Source: Pseudorasbora parva (taxonomy: Eukaryota > Chordata > Actinopteri > Cypriniformes > Gobionidae). From it: DNA of 64,000 bases. Of this stretch, positions 37,074 to 49,085 are shown piece by piece. The notes below the pieces were generated by a model. It was not told the DNA's origin and searched no databases. It saw only the letters and a list, made by a program, of their open reading frames with translations. Position 1 is the first letter of the stretch. Every line of letters begins with the position of its first letter. Made by a program: the position numbers and the translations under genes. The DNA lies in the NCBI RefSeq assembly GCF_024679245.1, contig NC_090177.1, positions 22,498,950-22,562,949 of the forward strand. The letters run 5' to 3'.

Positions 37074-37542
37074 AGGGGCCCTATTATGACCCTTTTCACA
37101 AGATGTAATATAAATCTCTGGTGTCCCCAAAATGTGTCTGTGAAGCTCAAAATACCCCCCATACAATTTATTATAGCTCAAAATACCCCCAATACAATTT
37201 ATTATAGCTCAAAATACCCTTCATACATTTTATTATAGCTTGCCAAATTTGCCCCTAATTGGGGGGGGTGATCAAAAACGCACCATTGTCTCTTTATATG
37301 CAAATGATATGTTGCTCCCCGCCCCCTTCCAGAAGAGGGCGGATCCTTTACACAAGCTTCCGACACTCCCTCAGCAACAAGTAGGGGGAAATATAAAACC
37401 TAACCTTGCGTTATGAGAGATTGATAATGATTGATGGGGATTATACATTTTTTTACCATTAGAGACTGGTTGTTTATACACTGTGGACACACATCAGGTG
37501 TTCAAACACCTAATAAAATAGAACTTTGCATAATGGGTCCCC
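37074..37542. mobile_element. TTAA element (AGGGGCCCTATTATG family)
   Basis: TTAA at 37070-37073 and 37543-37546. The left end AGGGGCCCTATTATGACCC mirrors the right end CATAATGGGTCCCC. The interior includes a 31-base unit repeated three times (37144-37236). No coding capacity. Confidence 0.85.
37144..37236. repeat. Three 31-base tandem units inside a TTAA element
   Basis: Units at 37144-37174, 37175-37205 and 37206-37236 each start AGCTCAAAATACCC and end TTTATTAT. The third is the most diverged. Confidence 0.93.
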
Positions 37543-37546
37543 TTAA

Positions 37547-40175
37547 ACTAAATGTCAATGTAAAGTATATTTGAAGGAATCATCTCAGCCATAGCTTACC
37601 ATGTCAAAACATCTCACAGCCACACAGAATCCAGTAAACATATCTGTTCTGCAACAAATAAGCAAGATCTTACATAATTATATGTAATGTATATAACTAT
37701 CCTCTATCGCCTACTTTCTCATGTCGCTCAGGAATATCTGTCACCAAGCATATGCAACGCAATACAATAAATAATTGTTTAATAATGCATATTACACTAA
37801 ACTCAGTATATCTGGGGGTTTGGGGGATTCCGTTTAAATCCAACGTTTAGTCCAAGGTATGCAGAAGCCCAACCTGAGAATGACTGCGGACAGTGCACAC
37901 ACGCCAGGGAAGCAATCCCTTCTGCGAGCACCAGATGGCAGTAGATGCTCTATGCAAATGTTGCAAAGGGAAGGGCTATTCTGGCCAGTTTCCTCCACAC
38001 CTGCCACATAAAAAAACAGATACTTGCTACTTTGAACATTTTCTTGTTCCTCAATGTCTTGTTTTTATTTATGGATGTTAATAACACGATCTGTCTCCTC
38101 GAGTAATCAAGTGTGACAGTGTAATTAAATGCGGTAATCAGATAGATCTGCGGTGGCTCTTTTATGAGAAGAGGCAGGATGGCAAGGTATTAGAAGGCTT
38201 TGTGGTGAACATTTATACCAATTAATCATCTAATGGTGCCAAAATGTGGAACTCTGATGACCAAAAATGAGGAATATGGATTATTTCATTGCTTAAGCAT
38301 TACATATTGCCCTGAGCTCTGTAGAGAAACAACAAAACAGTCTAGTCTGCCCTACAAAAACAAACACTAAGAAAACACTATCTCCAAAACTAAGATTGTG
38401 CGAAAAATGTTTTAGTTATTATTACTATGTTTAATACATTCTAATAATTGAGCATTACAACAATATAATGTTGTTTTAATTAATATTACACATCACAATA
38501 ATAATAACAATAAATCATGTAATATTAAAATAGTATTATAGAGTCATAAAACTGTAACAATGTTATGTTTGATGTTATTAGTATTGTTTACTATTAAATA
38601 AAACATTAAAAAAAGGATTAAAATTTAAATAAAAAATGTAATTAATAATTATGTAAAATTCAAATATAGCTTAAACAACAATAGTTGTTAGCATCATTAT
38701 TTGTTATTATGATTGCAATACATATAAAATGTAATAATAAACTCAAATATAATCATTTAGATGCCATGAATTAAATAATCAAAGCTTGCATGACATAATC
38801 ATGTTCTTTCAATTGGAGCATTGTCAAGCCAAGCTGTGTCAAATTTCGCTCAGAGCAGAAACCATCATGGCTTTCAAAACATACCAGAACCTATGAGTTT
38901 TCATCCCTACCCTCAACGTCTCACCCTGCAGATCAAAACAACATTAATTACCAAGAGTGAACATTCAACACAGACAATACAATTATCATGATTTATCTCT
39001 TGCTGAGACATACCATGAGGTCTCCAGAAGAAGAAAAAACATGATTTGGAACAGGCGGAGGGCTATAATGAGCAATCGGATGTTTGTATTGCACACTACA
39101 CTAAGAACGTAGACAGACTTGGCTAAACACCGACAGATAGTAAGAAGGTAAACGTTCCTCTGCTGCCCCAGGAGGAGTGCACGACTTGCACGAGCTATAG
39201 CCTTCAGCCTATTAAACAAGCCACGACAACAACAGCCACAAAAAAATTGATTCGAGTAACCGTCAGACATGGTGAAACATGGTGAAAGGTGTTAAAAAGC
39301 CAGGGGAATGAGGAAAAAGTGAGGTGGTTGAGTTTAGAATTACATTTAACTTGAACAGGAGACTAAATTTTATAGCCTGAATGACTGAATAAGGCATGCC
39401 TTCGGGTGAAAGGCTCTAAAGTAAACATGGAGAATGAGTGGAAGCAACTTTTTAGAAAGCCCAGAGGGAACGTGCTGACTTTTATGCAATCTTTAATGAA
39501 TTTTTGTGCTGATTTTGAGAAGAAAATCTGTGGATTTTCAAATTAGCCAAAATATTTTAAAGGATATTATTATTGTCATTTCAAAGCTGTATGTCATTAT
39601 CCGGTGAAATAGAAATAGTGATTGGAGCTTTAAAGACTCAAAAAGAACATAAAAATGTTGTTAATATGAAATGTCCCATTACTAAACTACTAAAAGTCAT
39701 TCTTTCTAATAATTTTAATGAATCAACTGATTCAGTTTACAAAACCAGTCTGAAAAATCTGGAAAGAACTGGAGGACATTCATGTATTTGTTCCAACTAT
39801 TGCAGCTATTGCAGATTTTGCATTATCATTACCATAATATATAATGCAGACACTGCAATAGCTGAAAATCACCATCAAATAGGCAAAAATAAAAAGCTAA
39901 GCATTTTTTTTTTACTGAATATTTCTGTGATCTCTAAAGGCATATCCTGTTGCAATCTTTTATGTTGATCTACACATATAATGTTACACACATCATTTTC
40001 CAGGTGTTTCGCTTTGACAGGCTATGATCACCACCCATCATCTGTGTGACTGGAAAGTCCTGGCATGTCAACTCAAAGAAAAGCCTCATTTATGTTGACA
40101 TGCATCTTAAATTGTGCCAAAAGTTTGCATTTTTTTACACCATATAAAGATGTATCTAGATTTAATGTTATTCTT
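37547..40175. other. Unique and AT-rich DNA, no gene recognised
   Basis: 38400-38790 is very AT-rich. The block 38080-38240 is balanced and contains AATTAATCATCTAATGG-like cores. Open frames, the longest 131 codons at 39573-39968, show no domain signature. Confidence 0.4.
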
Positions 40176-40179
40176 TTAA

Positions 40180-40878
40180 AGGTGGGGTAAGTATTTCAAA
40201 GCCGTTTTACAACACGGACTCGGCAAATCCAATAACAAACTTGTAGCCAATCAGCAGTAAGGGGCGTGTCTACTGGTGAGAAGAGAGCACTCTGTGCATG
40301 TCATTATTCAAACACACATGACAGACATTAGCCGACAACTAATATATGCTGGCTTTTGCTTGAATATGCTCATGTCATGTTCGCTTGTTTGTCCCTTTGT
40401 GATCGTATTGTCATTCACGTCAGCGATGATAAAGACCCGTTCATTTCCACACCGTATAGAGCATATATGTTTGTTTCCTATTTTAATGATCTATATAACC
40501 CTTATCTGGTCATAAATCGTTAGCTGGACTGTCGTGCTCGTGTACTATTGAGTTGTTCATGAGACCAGTTTGTGTTTTTGTGATCGCTATAACTCTAATC
40601 TTGTCATAATTGTAATATGTTCATTAGTTGGACTCGTGCTTGTGTACTATCAAGTTGTTCATGAGAACGGTTTGTGTTTTTGTGATGGAACAGGTGACTT
40701 TTTCATTGAATATTCGACCTGGATTTGTAACGCACAGATTCTGCCGTAGTCGTTGCCTGGGTTATGTATGTGTGGGGCGGAGCTATCAAAACAGGGCCGA
40801 GACCCTTTTGGGGGTAGGGGTGTGTTTGTTTTGGTGATTTGAAATGACAACGGTTACCAGAAATCCCTTACCCCACCT
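40180..40878. mobile_element. TTAA element (AGGTGGGGTAAG family)
   Basis: TTAA at 40176-40179 and 40879-40882 flank AGGTGGGGTAAG and its exact reverse complement CTTACCCCACCT. The interior has an imperfect duplication of about 65 bases (40518-40584 and 40622-40686). Confidence 0.88.
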
Positions 40879-40882
40879 TTAA

Positions 40883-41309
40883 ACTTCTAAAACAACCATA
40901 CACCATGACACATTCACACAATCTACATTCAGACAAATGCAACAGCAAAATAAAATAAATAAATCAATTCAACATCATTGGGAAAAAATGTCTCAGAAAC
41001 ACAAAATAAAATAAATTAATTTAAGTTTTAGATTTTTTTTGTATATTGTGAAACTTGCAAAAGTTTTAACATGCATGTACTATATTAAATTTTACTTAAG
41101 TTTAATCAATGCACCCAGTTTCTGTGAATGAAAAAGTGAAAAGATAAAAATAAGCTTTCTCTAATAACAGCTTTCTCATCACAACAGAAATGTAAAAAAT
41201 ATATTGCTCTATGTATGTTAGTATCAATGTAAATATTAACTATAGTAAAAATGACCTGTATAATTAAACTGTTCCTTGGAAAATAAAATGAGAGGATGTT
41301 CATGCTGCT
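40883..41309. other. AT-rich DNA, no feature recognised
   Basis: No exon, repeat end or microsatellite recognised. Confidence 0.35.
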
Positions 41310-41580
41310 CTTTTTACTTACAATGAGAGTGAATGGTGACCACAAGCTGTAAAACCCAAAAAAGGAACAAAAACACATAGGGACATAAAAGTTATAAGAA
41401 AAGTTGCTATTCAGAAGCCTTGGAATATTGCGCAGAAGTCATATGGCATACATTTATGTTTTGGATAGTTTGATTTTTTAACCTTTACAGCCCCTGATCA
41501 TCATTTCATTGGACAGAAAATAGACTTTCAGACTTTCTGCTGATCATCTGTGTTCCCAGAAAGAAAGAACACCATACAAG
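41310..41580. mobile_element. Decayed interior of a TTAA-family repeat
   Basis: CTTACAATGAGAGTGAATGG, then GTGACCACAAGCTGTAAA and later TCTGTGTTCCCAGAAAGAAA, follow the interior of the AGGGATAGTTCACCC family in weak form. No ends found. Confidence 0.4.
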
Positions 41581-41655
41581 CCAACATTGGAAAAGATAAT
41601 ATTTTTTTTATTATTATTTTATTTATTTTTTTACTATTCATTTAAGACATTACTA

Positions 41656-41698
41656 AGTGTGTGTGTTTGTGTGTGTGTGTGTGTGTGGGGGGGGGGGT
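41656..41698. repeat. (GT)n then G run
   Basis: About 15 GT units ending in 11 G, the same arrangement as 37004-37049. Confidence 0.95.
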
Positions 41699-41759
41699 GA
41701 TATGACTATAATCTTATATCACAATCTGATTACTTTTACTTCAAGATAAATAAATAAAA

Positions 41760-41800
41760 TATATATATATATACACATATATATACACACACATATATAT

Positions 41801-41857
<57 letters not shown>
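41760..41857. repeat. (TA)n microsatellite with CA interruptions
   Basis: Alternating purine-pyrimidine tract of about 98 bases. Confidence 0.97.
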
Positions 41858-41858
<1 letters not shown>

Positions 41859-41859
41859 C

Positions 41860-43744
41860 AAAATATTTAATATTTTGAAACCATTGAAATTTCATAATTT
41901 GCATCACCCTTTTCATAAAAATATATTTATTTAAAAAAAACTAATACTAGCCTAAAAAATATATTTTTTAAAAGAGCTTACTGAAGGCAGGTTAACTCAT
42001 AGACAAGGAGCAAATAAATAATAGGCTATCTGAAAAAATAAGCAGTAGAAATAATAATAAATATTACATAAAATATATAGCGTAATCTAATGCGTAAAAA
42101 AGCAGTGAGAGATTTAGCAAATGTTGTTGTTGTTTGATTAAAATGAATAATGACAGCTTGTAAATTTGTATGCTGTCACTTTAAGACCGACTGCACAAAT
42201 ACAATATACTTGTGTATTTTCTCTCTCAACTGTTAACGTTCACTGAAGACATAAATGTTTATTTGCAAATACATGGTCACTTTGACACACAGGTGTATGT
42301 AACCGCTCAAGCCCAACTGTGTGGCAAAAAGCACTTAGTTCAGTTCTCACGCATGTTCTCACACTCTCACTCATGTCGCGTCTCTCAGACGGCGCGCACA
42401 TATAATGAATTGAGTTCTCTTTCGCTGCTAATTGTGCTTCAACGCTTGAAAAGCACTTGCTTTTTAAATCACAATGCTTAAAAAACGTATGCAATCGACA
42501 AGCATTTTTCGTGACCGCGCAGCACAGCGATGTCACATGCGTGTAACCGGTTGACAAATTCTGGAAAAAGGAACCATCTTCACAGTGGATGTAAATAAGA
42601 AACCTCAAACTCTCTCAAACAAACCTAATACTATGTCAAAACCAAAAAAAGAAGGGAAAAAAAGAGAATTATAACACACAACAGAACACGATAATTACTT
42701 AAATCTGCATTCAGCAGGCTCTCGCCCATTCCCGTTTGTTTAGTGCGATTCGGTGCCAAGTGAAAACAGCATCCGTCATTGTGACAGACAGCAGTGAGCC
42801 GCTAATGAATCTAAACATTTAGCTGCCGGCTGCGCCAAAGCCCCAAGCGCCGCTGGACGGGACTCGCTCCTCACCACCACATATAATTGCAATCTCCCAG
42901 TTGCCGAGATAACATTAAACGTATTATTGCTGTTCTTGCTGTGAGATAAAGAGCACAATCAATCTGACATTGTTCTGTACACGACTGCCTCTCCAACCTG
43001 AGGAACGCATTCAATCTAACGCAGGCCGCGGCGACAAAACACACAATTTTCCTTTGCATGCATTTTTAATGGTGCTTCTTTAGAAACGACTGAATAGCAG
43101 CTCAGCGATGAAGGAGGGGAGGAAAAACATGGGGGATTACGACAAAGGGACCTGTTGGTCAGCAAATTTGTGGCTTCGTGGAAAAAAAGCATTTTTCATT
43201 TGGCTGCGACAAATAAGCGAGGTTCAGCAAGTGCGTGACAAAAATTTAGGCCGATGGCTGAAAGAACAAGAAAAAGCACACCGAATGTGAAGGGGCGCCT
43301 GATAAACCAGCAGAAAAGCAAAGCCGTCAAGCATCAACCACTGGGAAAAAAGGACATAAACAGAGGTGAATCTAGTCACACACTGTGCTTTGGTGCGGCG
43401 TTTATTGGATGGTGTTTATATGTGGCCCTGCCATGGTGACAAAAGAAATGGGGCAGGGTTCTTCACACCTCAGAGAGAGCTGGATAACAACAGCCTCACT
43501 GAACCTGCTACACACACAGTTAGCTGTAAAATAAAGAAAAAGGCCTTTGAATGTAACAGCTACAGTGAATTTAACATGGGTAATGGTTGTTAGGTACGAA
43601 GTAAAGCTTATAAACCTATAATCCTTACACAACACAAAATATTTGATAAAACAGCAACTAAAATAAATGACACTTAAGCTTACTAATGACACTAATCAGG
43701 CATGTGAAGTGATAATTGAAATTGATAATTGATCAATGACTATA
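41860..43744. other. Mostly unique DNA, no gene recognised
   Basis: 42100-43080 is balanced unique sequence. Minus-strand open frames at 42240-42608 and 42776-43059 do not resemble agrin NtA or any family I know. Confidence 0.4.
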
Positions 43745-43782
43745 CAACAACAACAACAACAATAATAATAATAATAATAATA

Positions 43783-43814
<32 letters not shown>
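43745..43814. repeat. (AAC)n(AAT)n(ATT)n self-complementary trinucleotide tract
   Basis: A CAA run passes into about nine AAT units and then about ten ATT units, so the AAT and ATT halves are inverted copies that could pair. Confidence 0.95.
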
Positions 43815-43816
<2 letters not shown>

Positions 43817-43903
43817 TTAAATGTATCACTAACATTATAAATTAAACAAATAAATAAATATTACAATCATAATTGTAATATAAAAAACGAATATTTAATC
43901 ATA

Positions 43904-43932
43904 ACTACAACAACAACAACAACAACAAAAAC

Positions 43933-43962
<30 letters not shown>
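43904..43962. repeat. (CAA)n(TAA)n tract
   Basis: CAA units then about ten TAA units, 90 bases from the previous tract and of the same make-up. Confidence 0.95.
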
Positions 43963-43964
<2 letters not shown>

Positions 43965-44007
43965 CCTTCTCAATACCCTTCTGAGCTGTATTCGCCTAAC
44001 TCTTGCT

Positions 44008-44392
44008 GGGCCAATCCCATCGTGTATAGAGTCGGTGGGCGGGGCCATAATGACCGAGTTGCGTTTGCGTGCTTCTGTTGTCTAGTAAACACAGAAACTG
44101 GCGAACGGCGGCGGTCTTTCGAATCAGCTTTGACCACGGCTCTGGAAGACTTGGAGTTAAGCTTTTCTCTGAGAAAGGAACAAAGAACGGCACTGAAGTC
44201 ATTCTTAAAAAGGGAAGATGTGTTCGGAGTTTAGCCGACCGGATACGGCGTCTGGTTGGTTTTAGCACTATATCCTATCGTGTGCAGAGGGAGTTTGAAA
44301 GACAACCGTTTATCCCGCCCCTCGGATTGAGCCCTGTCTATGGTGAGTTTCCAGACCAAACATCTTGATGTGGGTCTGGCTTGTCAGGCTAG
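44008..44392 (+). pseudogene. Helicase-like fragment in a dispersed repeat
   Basis: In one frame (44022 on) the translation reads LELSFSLRKEQRTALKSFLK and then EDVFGV, as in the start of RecQ-like DEAD helicases. A one-base shift at the TTTAGCC after that gives PTGYGVWLVLALYPIVC, which fits a Walker A region in which the usual GKS is lost. The right border GTCTGGCTTGTCAGGCTAG is a repeat terminus that I recall from fish. The fragment is frame-broken and cannot work as a helicase. Confidence 0.6.
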
Positions 44393-44819
44393 AAATCTGT
44401 ATGAATACAGAAAAAAAAACATATATAATACTAGGCTAAATATAATAAGACAATAAGACAAAAAAAATCCATCAGAAAAAAAAAAAAAACTACAACAAAG
44501 AAAAATGTAATCAAGCAGTCCAGAAAGATTTAGAACACCACAAAACATCGTCCTCAATACTTCATACTTCATAGGAACATCATGTGCTGTCAGTGACGGC
44601 TAAATGACTGCCTGCCCGTTGCTGAACAACAATGAAAACTTTGCCATCCTCAAAGTAAAAAGTTAATAACCATGTCCCTTTATCTCCTAGAGGATTATGG
44701 GATGTGTGGAGCAGCAATCACAGCCAGTAAACAAAAGACCTACTAGCAGATAATGATGAGAATTCAGGCTTTTGTGTTGTAGAACTAACAGTAATTCACC
44801 GCTCTGCCTGTGGCTGAGA

Positions 44820-44837
44820 TGTGTGTGCGTGTGAGTG

Positions 44838-44912
<75 letters not shown>
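44820..44912. repeat. (GT)n microsatellite
   Basis: About 46 units with a few GCGT and GAGT interruptions at the left. Confidence 0.98.
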
Positions 44913-44913
<1 letters not shown>

Positions 44914-47799
44914 TAGGTGCCGGGTGCTGGGTGCCATCATCAGGGCTGCTCCCTGCAGGTGGTTGTTTATGTGTTTGCATATCTGTAATGGAAGGAAGAG
45001 AGAAGTCACATCTCTGGAGTTAATGAGCTCTCCAGGCAACAGCTGCCACCGTACGGGCACCACACGTCTCCTCTGAATCAGTTAACCTAAAGCAACTTAC
45101 CAAGCAAAATGAAATCTAAGTCTTTGTGACTTATAAACTGGACACTGCAGTTAATTAAAAAAGCGGTGAGCGCAGAGTATTTACACATAAATTCACCTCA
45201 GAGAGTTCACACAGTCAACCCAAGGGGTGCACAAGAGCCTATCGGTGAGACAGAGATTTAAAAAAATAACTACTTTCCTAAATTCAGTTAAGCTTAACTG
45301 TTTCCCCGGATTTTTTTATATACATTTTTTAACAGCTGATACCTCTGAACTTTCACAAAACACCTGAAGAAAAACCTCTTCCATAAGCACTACTCCACTT
45401 CACCGCTGGCAAAATGGGCTCTCTTTAAAACTTGGCTGTCTGTACAATAGAAAGGGCAGAAAAAAATGTAATCAGTGCTTTCCTGACTAGAGAAAAAAGG
45501 CTGTTGTCTTCCCATTTGCCAAATAGGAAAACTTCAACACCCATTATGCACTGGGCATGTTGCCGTCCAAGGCCACTCCCAATCTGCCGTGGATACTCTT
45601 ACCAGAGTCAAATAGCACTCTTTCTTTAGTAGGAAATACTTCTTAGCAAGCGTTTAGTCATAATGGTGTCAACGTGTTTTCAGGTGCAAGAATCCAAATA
45701 TTTACTATTTGGATCCTTGCGCCCGAAAACATGAAATTGCCATAGTGCCATTTTCACCATAATGCTGTTTAGGGAGCAGATACAGTATGATACAATTGTC
45801 AGTGATAAACCTATGCTTACAATAACTGTTCTGTTAATAACCTCCATATAGACTCCAGCTCCAGGGACAAATAAACGTGAATTTCTCGGCCCAGGTAACA
45901 TGGAGAACGAGTAAACATTGTTTATTAACATATAGCCAACTACCGACATTGTAAAAATATAAAGCGGGTGGAAAATGGGCAAAGTTATACTTTAATACAA
46001 TTATCTGATATTCCAGGGCTTGACAGTGAGCGTTTCACTTACAGTCGTGACTAAAAGGAGATGTGTGCTAACTGTAAAATGTATTTAGGAGTGTTTGTGC
46101 GAATAAAAAGTTGAGGACTCTGTAGGTCCTCAGGTTTATGACATTTATGGTCATAAAAAGTCTCAAATAACTTAATAGGGTCTAAAAACAGGAACTGCAA
46201 TACAGCAAGATGTCAGATTTAACCTTGAATATGACTATCATAAAACTATATTCTCAGGTTAAATGTTCTTCATAAGTTTAATAAAAATAACTAGCAGTGG
46301 TTTCCAAGAGCCCACCTATATCTGCCCCGCATCGCCCCGTTTCAGATTTAGCCTGTTTAAAGCAGCACAAAGACCTAAAAACAAAAAGTGAGAGACCCTA
46401 TGGAGGGGCTATTGTCTTTCATTGAATAACTTCTCTCTCCTAGCACAAGAGTCCATTCCCTTTCAACACTCGCTTCTTTTTTCTCTCTTTATCCGTCTCT
46501 ATTTCCTCTCATCGCGCTGACTTTCGGACATGGTACACACTCATTGATTCTTCTCATTGAGTCTCCTGGGAGAGAAAAATTCCCCTGTTCCCGTTTGCTA
46601 AAGTGGAGACTATTAGTGCACAGGGTGAACGGGGAAGGGCCCTCCATCTTTTAACCACACTCCAGGGGTTTGGCTGCAGATTGTGTGCGCGGAGACCACA
46701 TTGATCTTTCACACACTCATTACAGCCATTTTCAATTAGAGCCTGGCACAGCCATCAGCCACTTGTTGAAAAAAAGAGGCCCTGCTCATTCTTCACAGGC
46801 TTTCAGATTCCTCACAAGAAAAAGAGTCTCTCTATCCTGGCCCTTTCCCGCAGATAGGACAGTGGTGGATAACGCTGTTCACTTAATACGGGTGACAACA
46901 ATGGTAGGTGGGAGGAATGATTCCAAAGAATTGTGGAATGCAAACACAAGTAAAAACATCTTGGCTGTTCGCCCCACTAAGAGAGGAAGTTTATAAAGCA
47001 ATCCCGCCGATAGAGCTGTAGATAAGTTTCAGGCTCTGCAGAGCAGTAAAAAGGGGATTTAAGGGTAAAACATATAAAAGAGCCTGAGATTAAGCATATA
47101 AGCAGGTAGAAAAAGCTTTGCTTACCTGCAATGATCATTCTATGATCTTCAGAAGGCGGGAGAAAGATGAGAAAAACACTTGTTAGCATTGGTTAGTGGC
47201 AAAGCAGACAACATCCAAGAGACTGAAGAACAGAGGGGTGGATGAAAGTGGGACAGAATGAAGTGCAGACAAACAAAAAAAACTCAAGATAAAGAGACGA
47301 AATCTGATGAAGTTGAGCCATCACATTCTCTGACCGCACACGTATTTAATAAACTGCATGATTACATTAAATATATATATATATACACATAGTTTAAATA
47401 TCTGTTCGCCCAAGGTGGTCTGGTCCGAAAACAAGGTGTGTTCAGGTGCGTTGTTGGAGCGTTGCTATTTTGAGGAAAGTGAGAATGACTGCGCCACGGA
47501 CCAACAAAAACCTGGTCTAAAGTCAATAACGCAGAATTTGTTGTGTTATTTAAAGGGTGCGTTAGTAATATGCGCCTACAAATTACACACACGGGGAACA
47601 CAAGCAGCACACAAACATTCAAAAAATTATGGCATGTAAAATAGCGAATCCGACATGATGCAAGAGCAACTGGCTTTTAAAGGGAATGGGAGATGAGACT
47701 CTGATTGGTTTATTGCATGTTATGCCAAAAACACACCCATGACTCACTTAAACTCCATGGATCATGGATCTCCAGGGTCTGGAATGACATCTTCATGAC

Positions 47800-47801
<2 letters not shown>
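44913..47801. other. Mostly unique DNA, no gene recognised
   Basis: 46400-47300 is balanced unique sequence, with pyrimidine-rich stretches at 46470-46510. Open frames show no family signature. One hairpin is listed separately. Confidence 0.4.
45655..45770. repeat. Imperfect hairpin sequence
   Basis: GTTTTCAGGTGCAAGAATCC-AAATA and TATTT-GGATCCTTGCGCCCGAAAAC are inverted copies (about 22 of 25 match) around a 5-base loop. Weaker pairing extends outward (CATAATGGTG against CACCATAATG-like sequence). Confidence 0.65.

Positions 47802-47894
<93 letters not shown>
47802..47894. repeat. (AT)n microsatellite
   Basis: About 46 uninterrupted AT units. Confidence 0.98.
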
Positions 47895-47896
<2 letters not shown>

Positions 47897-47978
47897 AAAA
47901 GCTTCCCATACACACATACAGTGGTCTAAGTTCAAAATGTTGGTGTCATTTTACAGGAAACCCTTTGAAGTTAAAACA

Positions 47979-48483
47979 CTGCTAAAAGTGATAAACATGT
48001 AAGTATATGTTGTCAAAGCTTTAATAACCCCTCCAAAAAATTGGCGCTTTTTGATATTTTTTCTTATAAATTATTTTTTGAAAGTGTGTAACTCAGGCCC
48101 TGTGTGCTCTAGCACCCTGCAGACAGCTTGGGCTGTTTCCAGCATATTTAATTAATTTACTGACACTGGAATATTGGATTTATATCACTGTATATGGTGG
48201 GGAGAGGGGTGGTGGAGGGGGGTAGCAGGTTGGGGTCCCTTCAGACTAATTTTAATAATTCTTGCATACAACATGACACAGACAAACTTATTTTTCCCAC
48301 TATTTTCTGGAATTTAGTGGAAACAGCCAAAACTGTCTGCAGGAACCTAGAGCACAAAGGGCCTGCGTTACACGCTTTCAAAAATGTATTTATTTATTTT
48401 TTTAAATCAAAAAGCACCTACTTTTTGGGGGGAGTTATTACAGCTTAGACAACATATACTTACATGTTTATCACTTTTAGCAG
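47979..48483. repeat. Long inverted repeat (foldback or MITE-like)
   Basis: The left arm 47979-48141 begins CTGCTAAAAGTGATAAACAT. It reappears inverted in the right arm 48318-48483, which ends ATGTTTATCACTTTTAGCAG. The arms match well at both ends (GTAAGTATATGTTGTC, CCTGCAGACAG, GGCTGTTTCCA) with small differences between. The spacer is about 176 bases. No target duplication was seen. Confidence 0.9.
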
Positions 48484-48912
48484 CCAAAATAATGAAGCAC
48501 CTGGTTGTAACACAAGCTCACATCAATGCTCCATGCGCTCATGCTGTCGCCATATCAACCTCCACTCAGATGCATAACGCATACAGACTGCAACCCAGGT
48601 CTCATCTATAAAGCATGAGTGTGTGTGTGTGAGAATACATTTACCTACGCAAAATACAGCAGACAGCCACTCCACAACAAGGCATTATTAAACCTGCCAT
48701 AGGCGAAGACTTTAACAATAGGCTCCGACGCACTTAATCTTCACTTAAACCTACACCTGTGACAGTTGCATTTACATCATCATTACATCGCTGGTCTCAG
48801 TTAAACAAACTGGCTAAAAATCCATATCTCCTGCACTGTCTCAGATCACAGGGACCTGTAGATCATTTATCATTACTGCAAGAGAAATGGCCATTTATGT
48901 GAGTTTTTTATA
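48484..48912. other. Unique DNA, no feature recognised
   Basis: No exon or repeat end recognised. Confidence 0.35.
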
Positions 48913-49085
48913 CCTAAAGGGAACAGTTCGCCAAAATATTTCAGTAAGAAAACAAAAAAAAATGGCCATTCCTCTTGAAACTTGAGATATTAAGCAAATA
49001 TTAAGTCATATGGTCGATTTTATATTTCATGGTGCTGCTTGTGTAATTTTGAAGTTTGACAGCCCCAGTCCTTTTTCACCCCTAT
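48913..49085. mobile_element. Decayed TTAA-family fragment
   Basis: CTAAAGGGAACAGTTCGCCA at the left and GTTTGACAGCCCCAGTCC inside fit a diverged AGGGATAGTTCACCC relative. The right end is missing. Confidence 0.5.
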
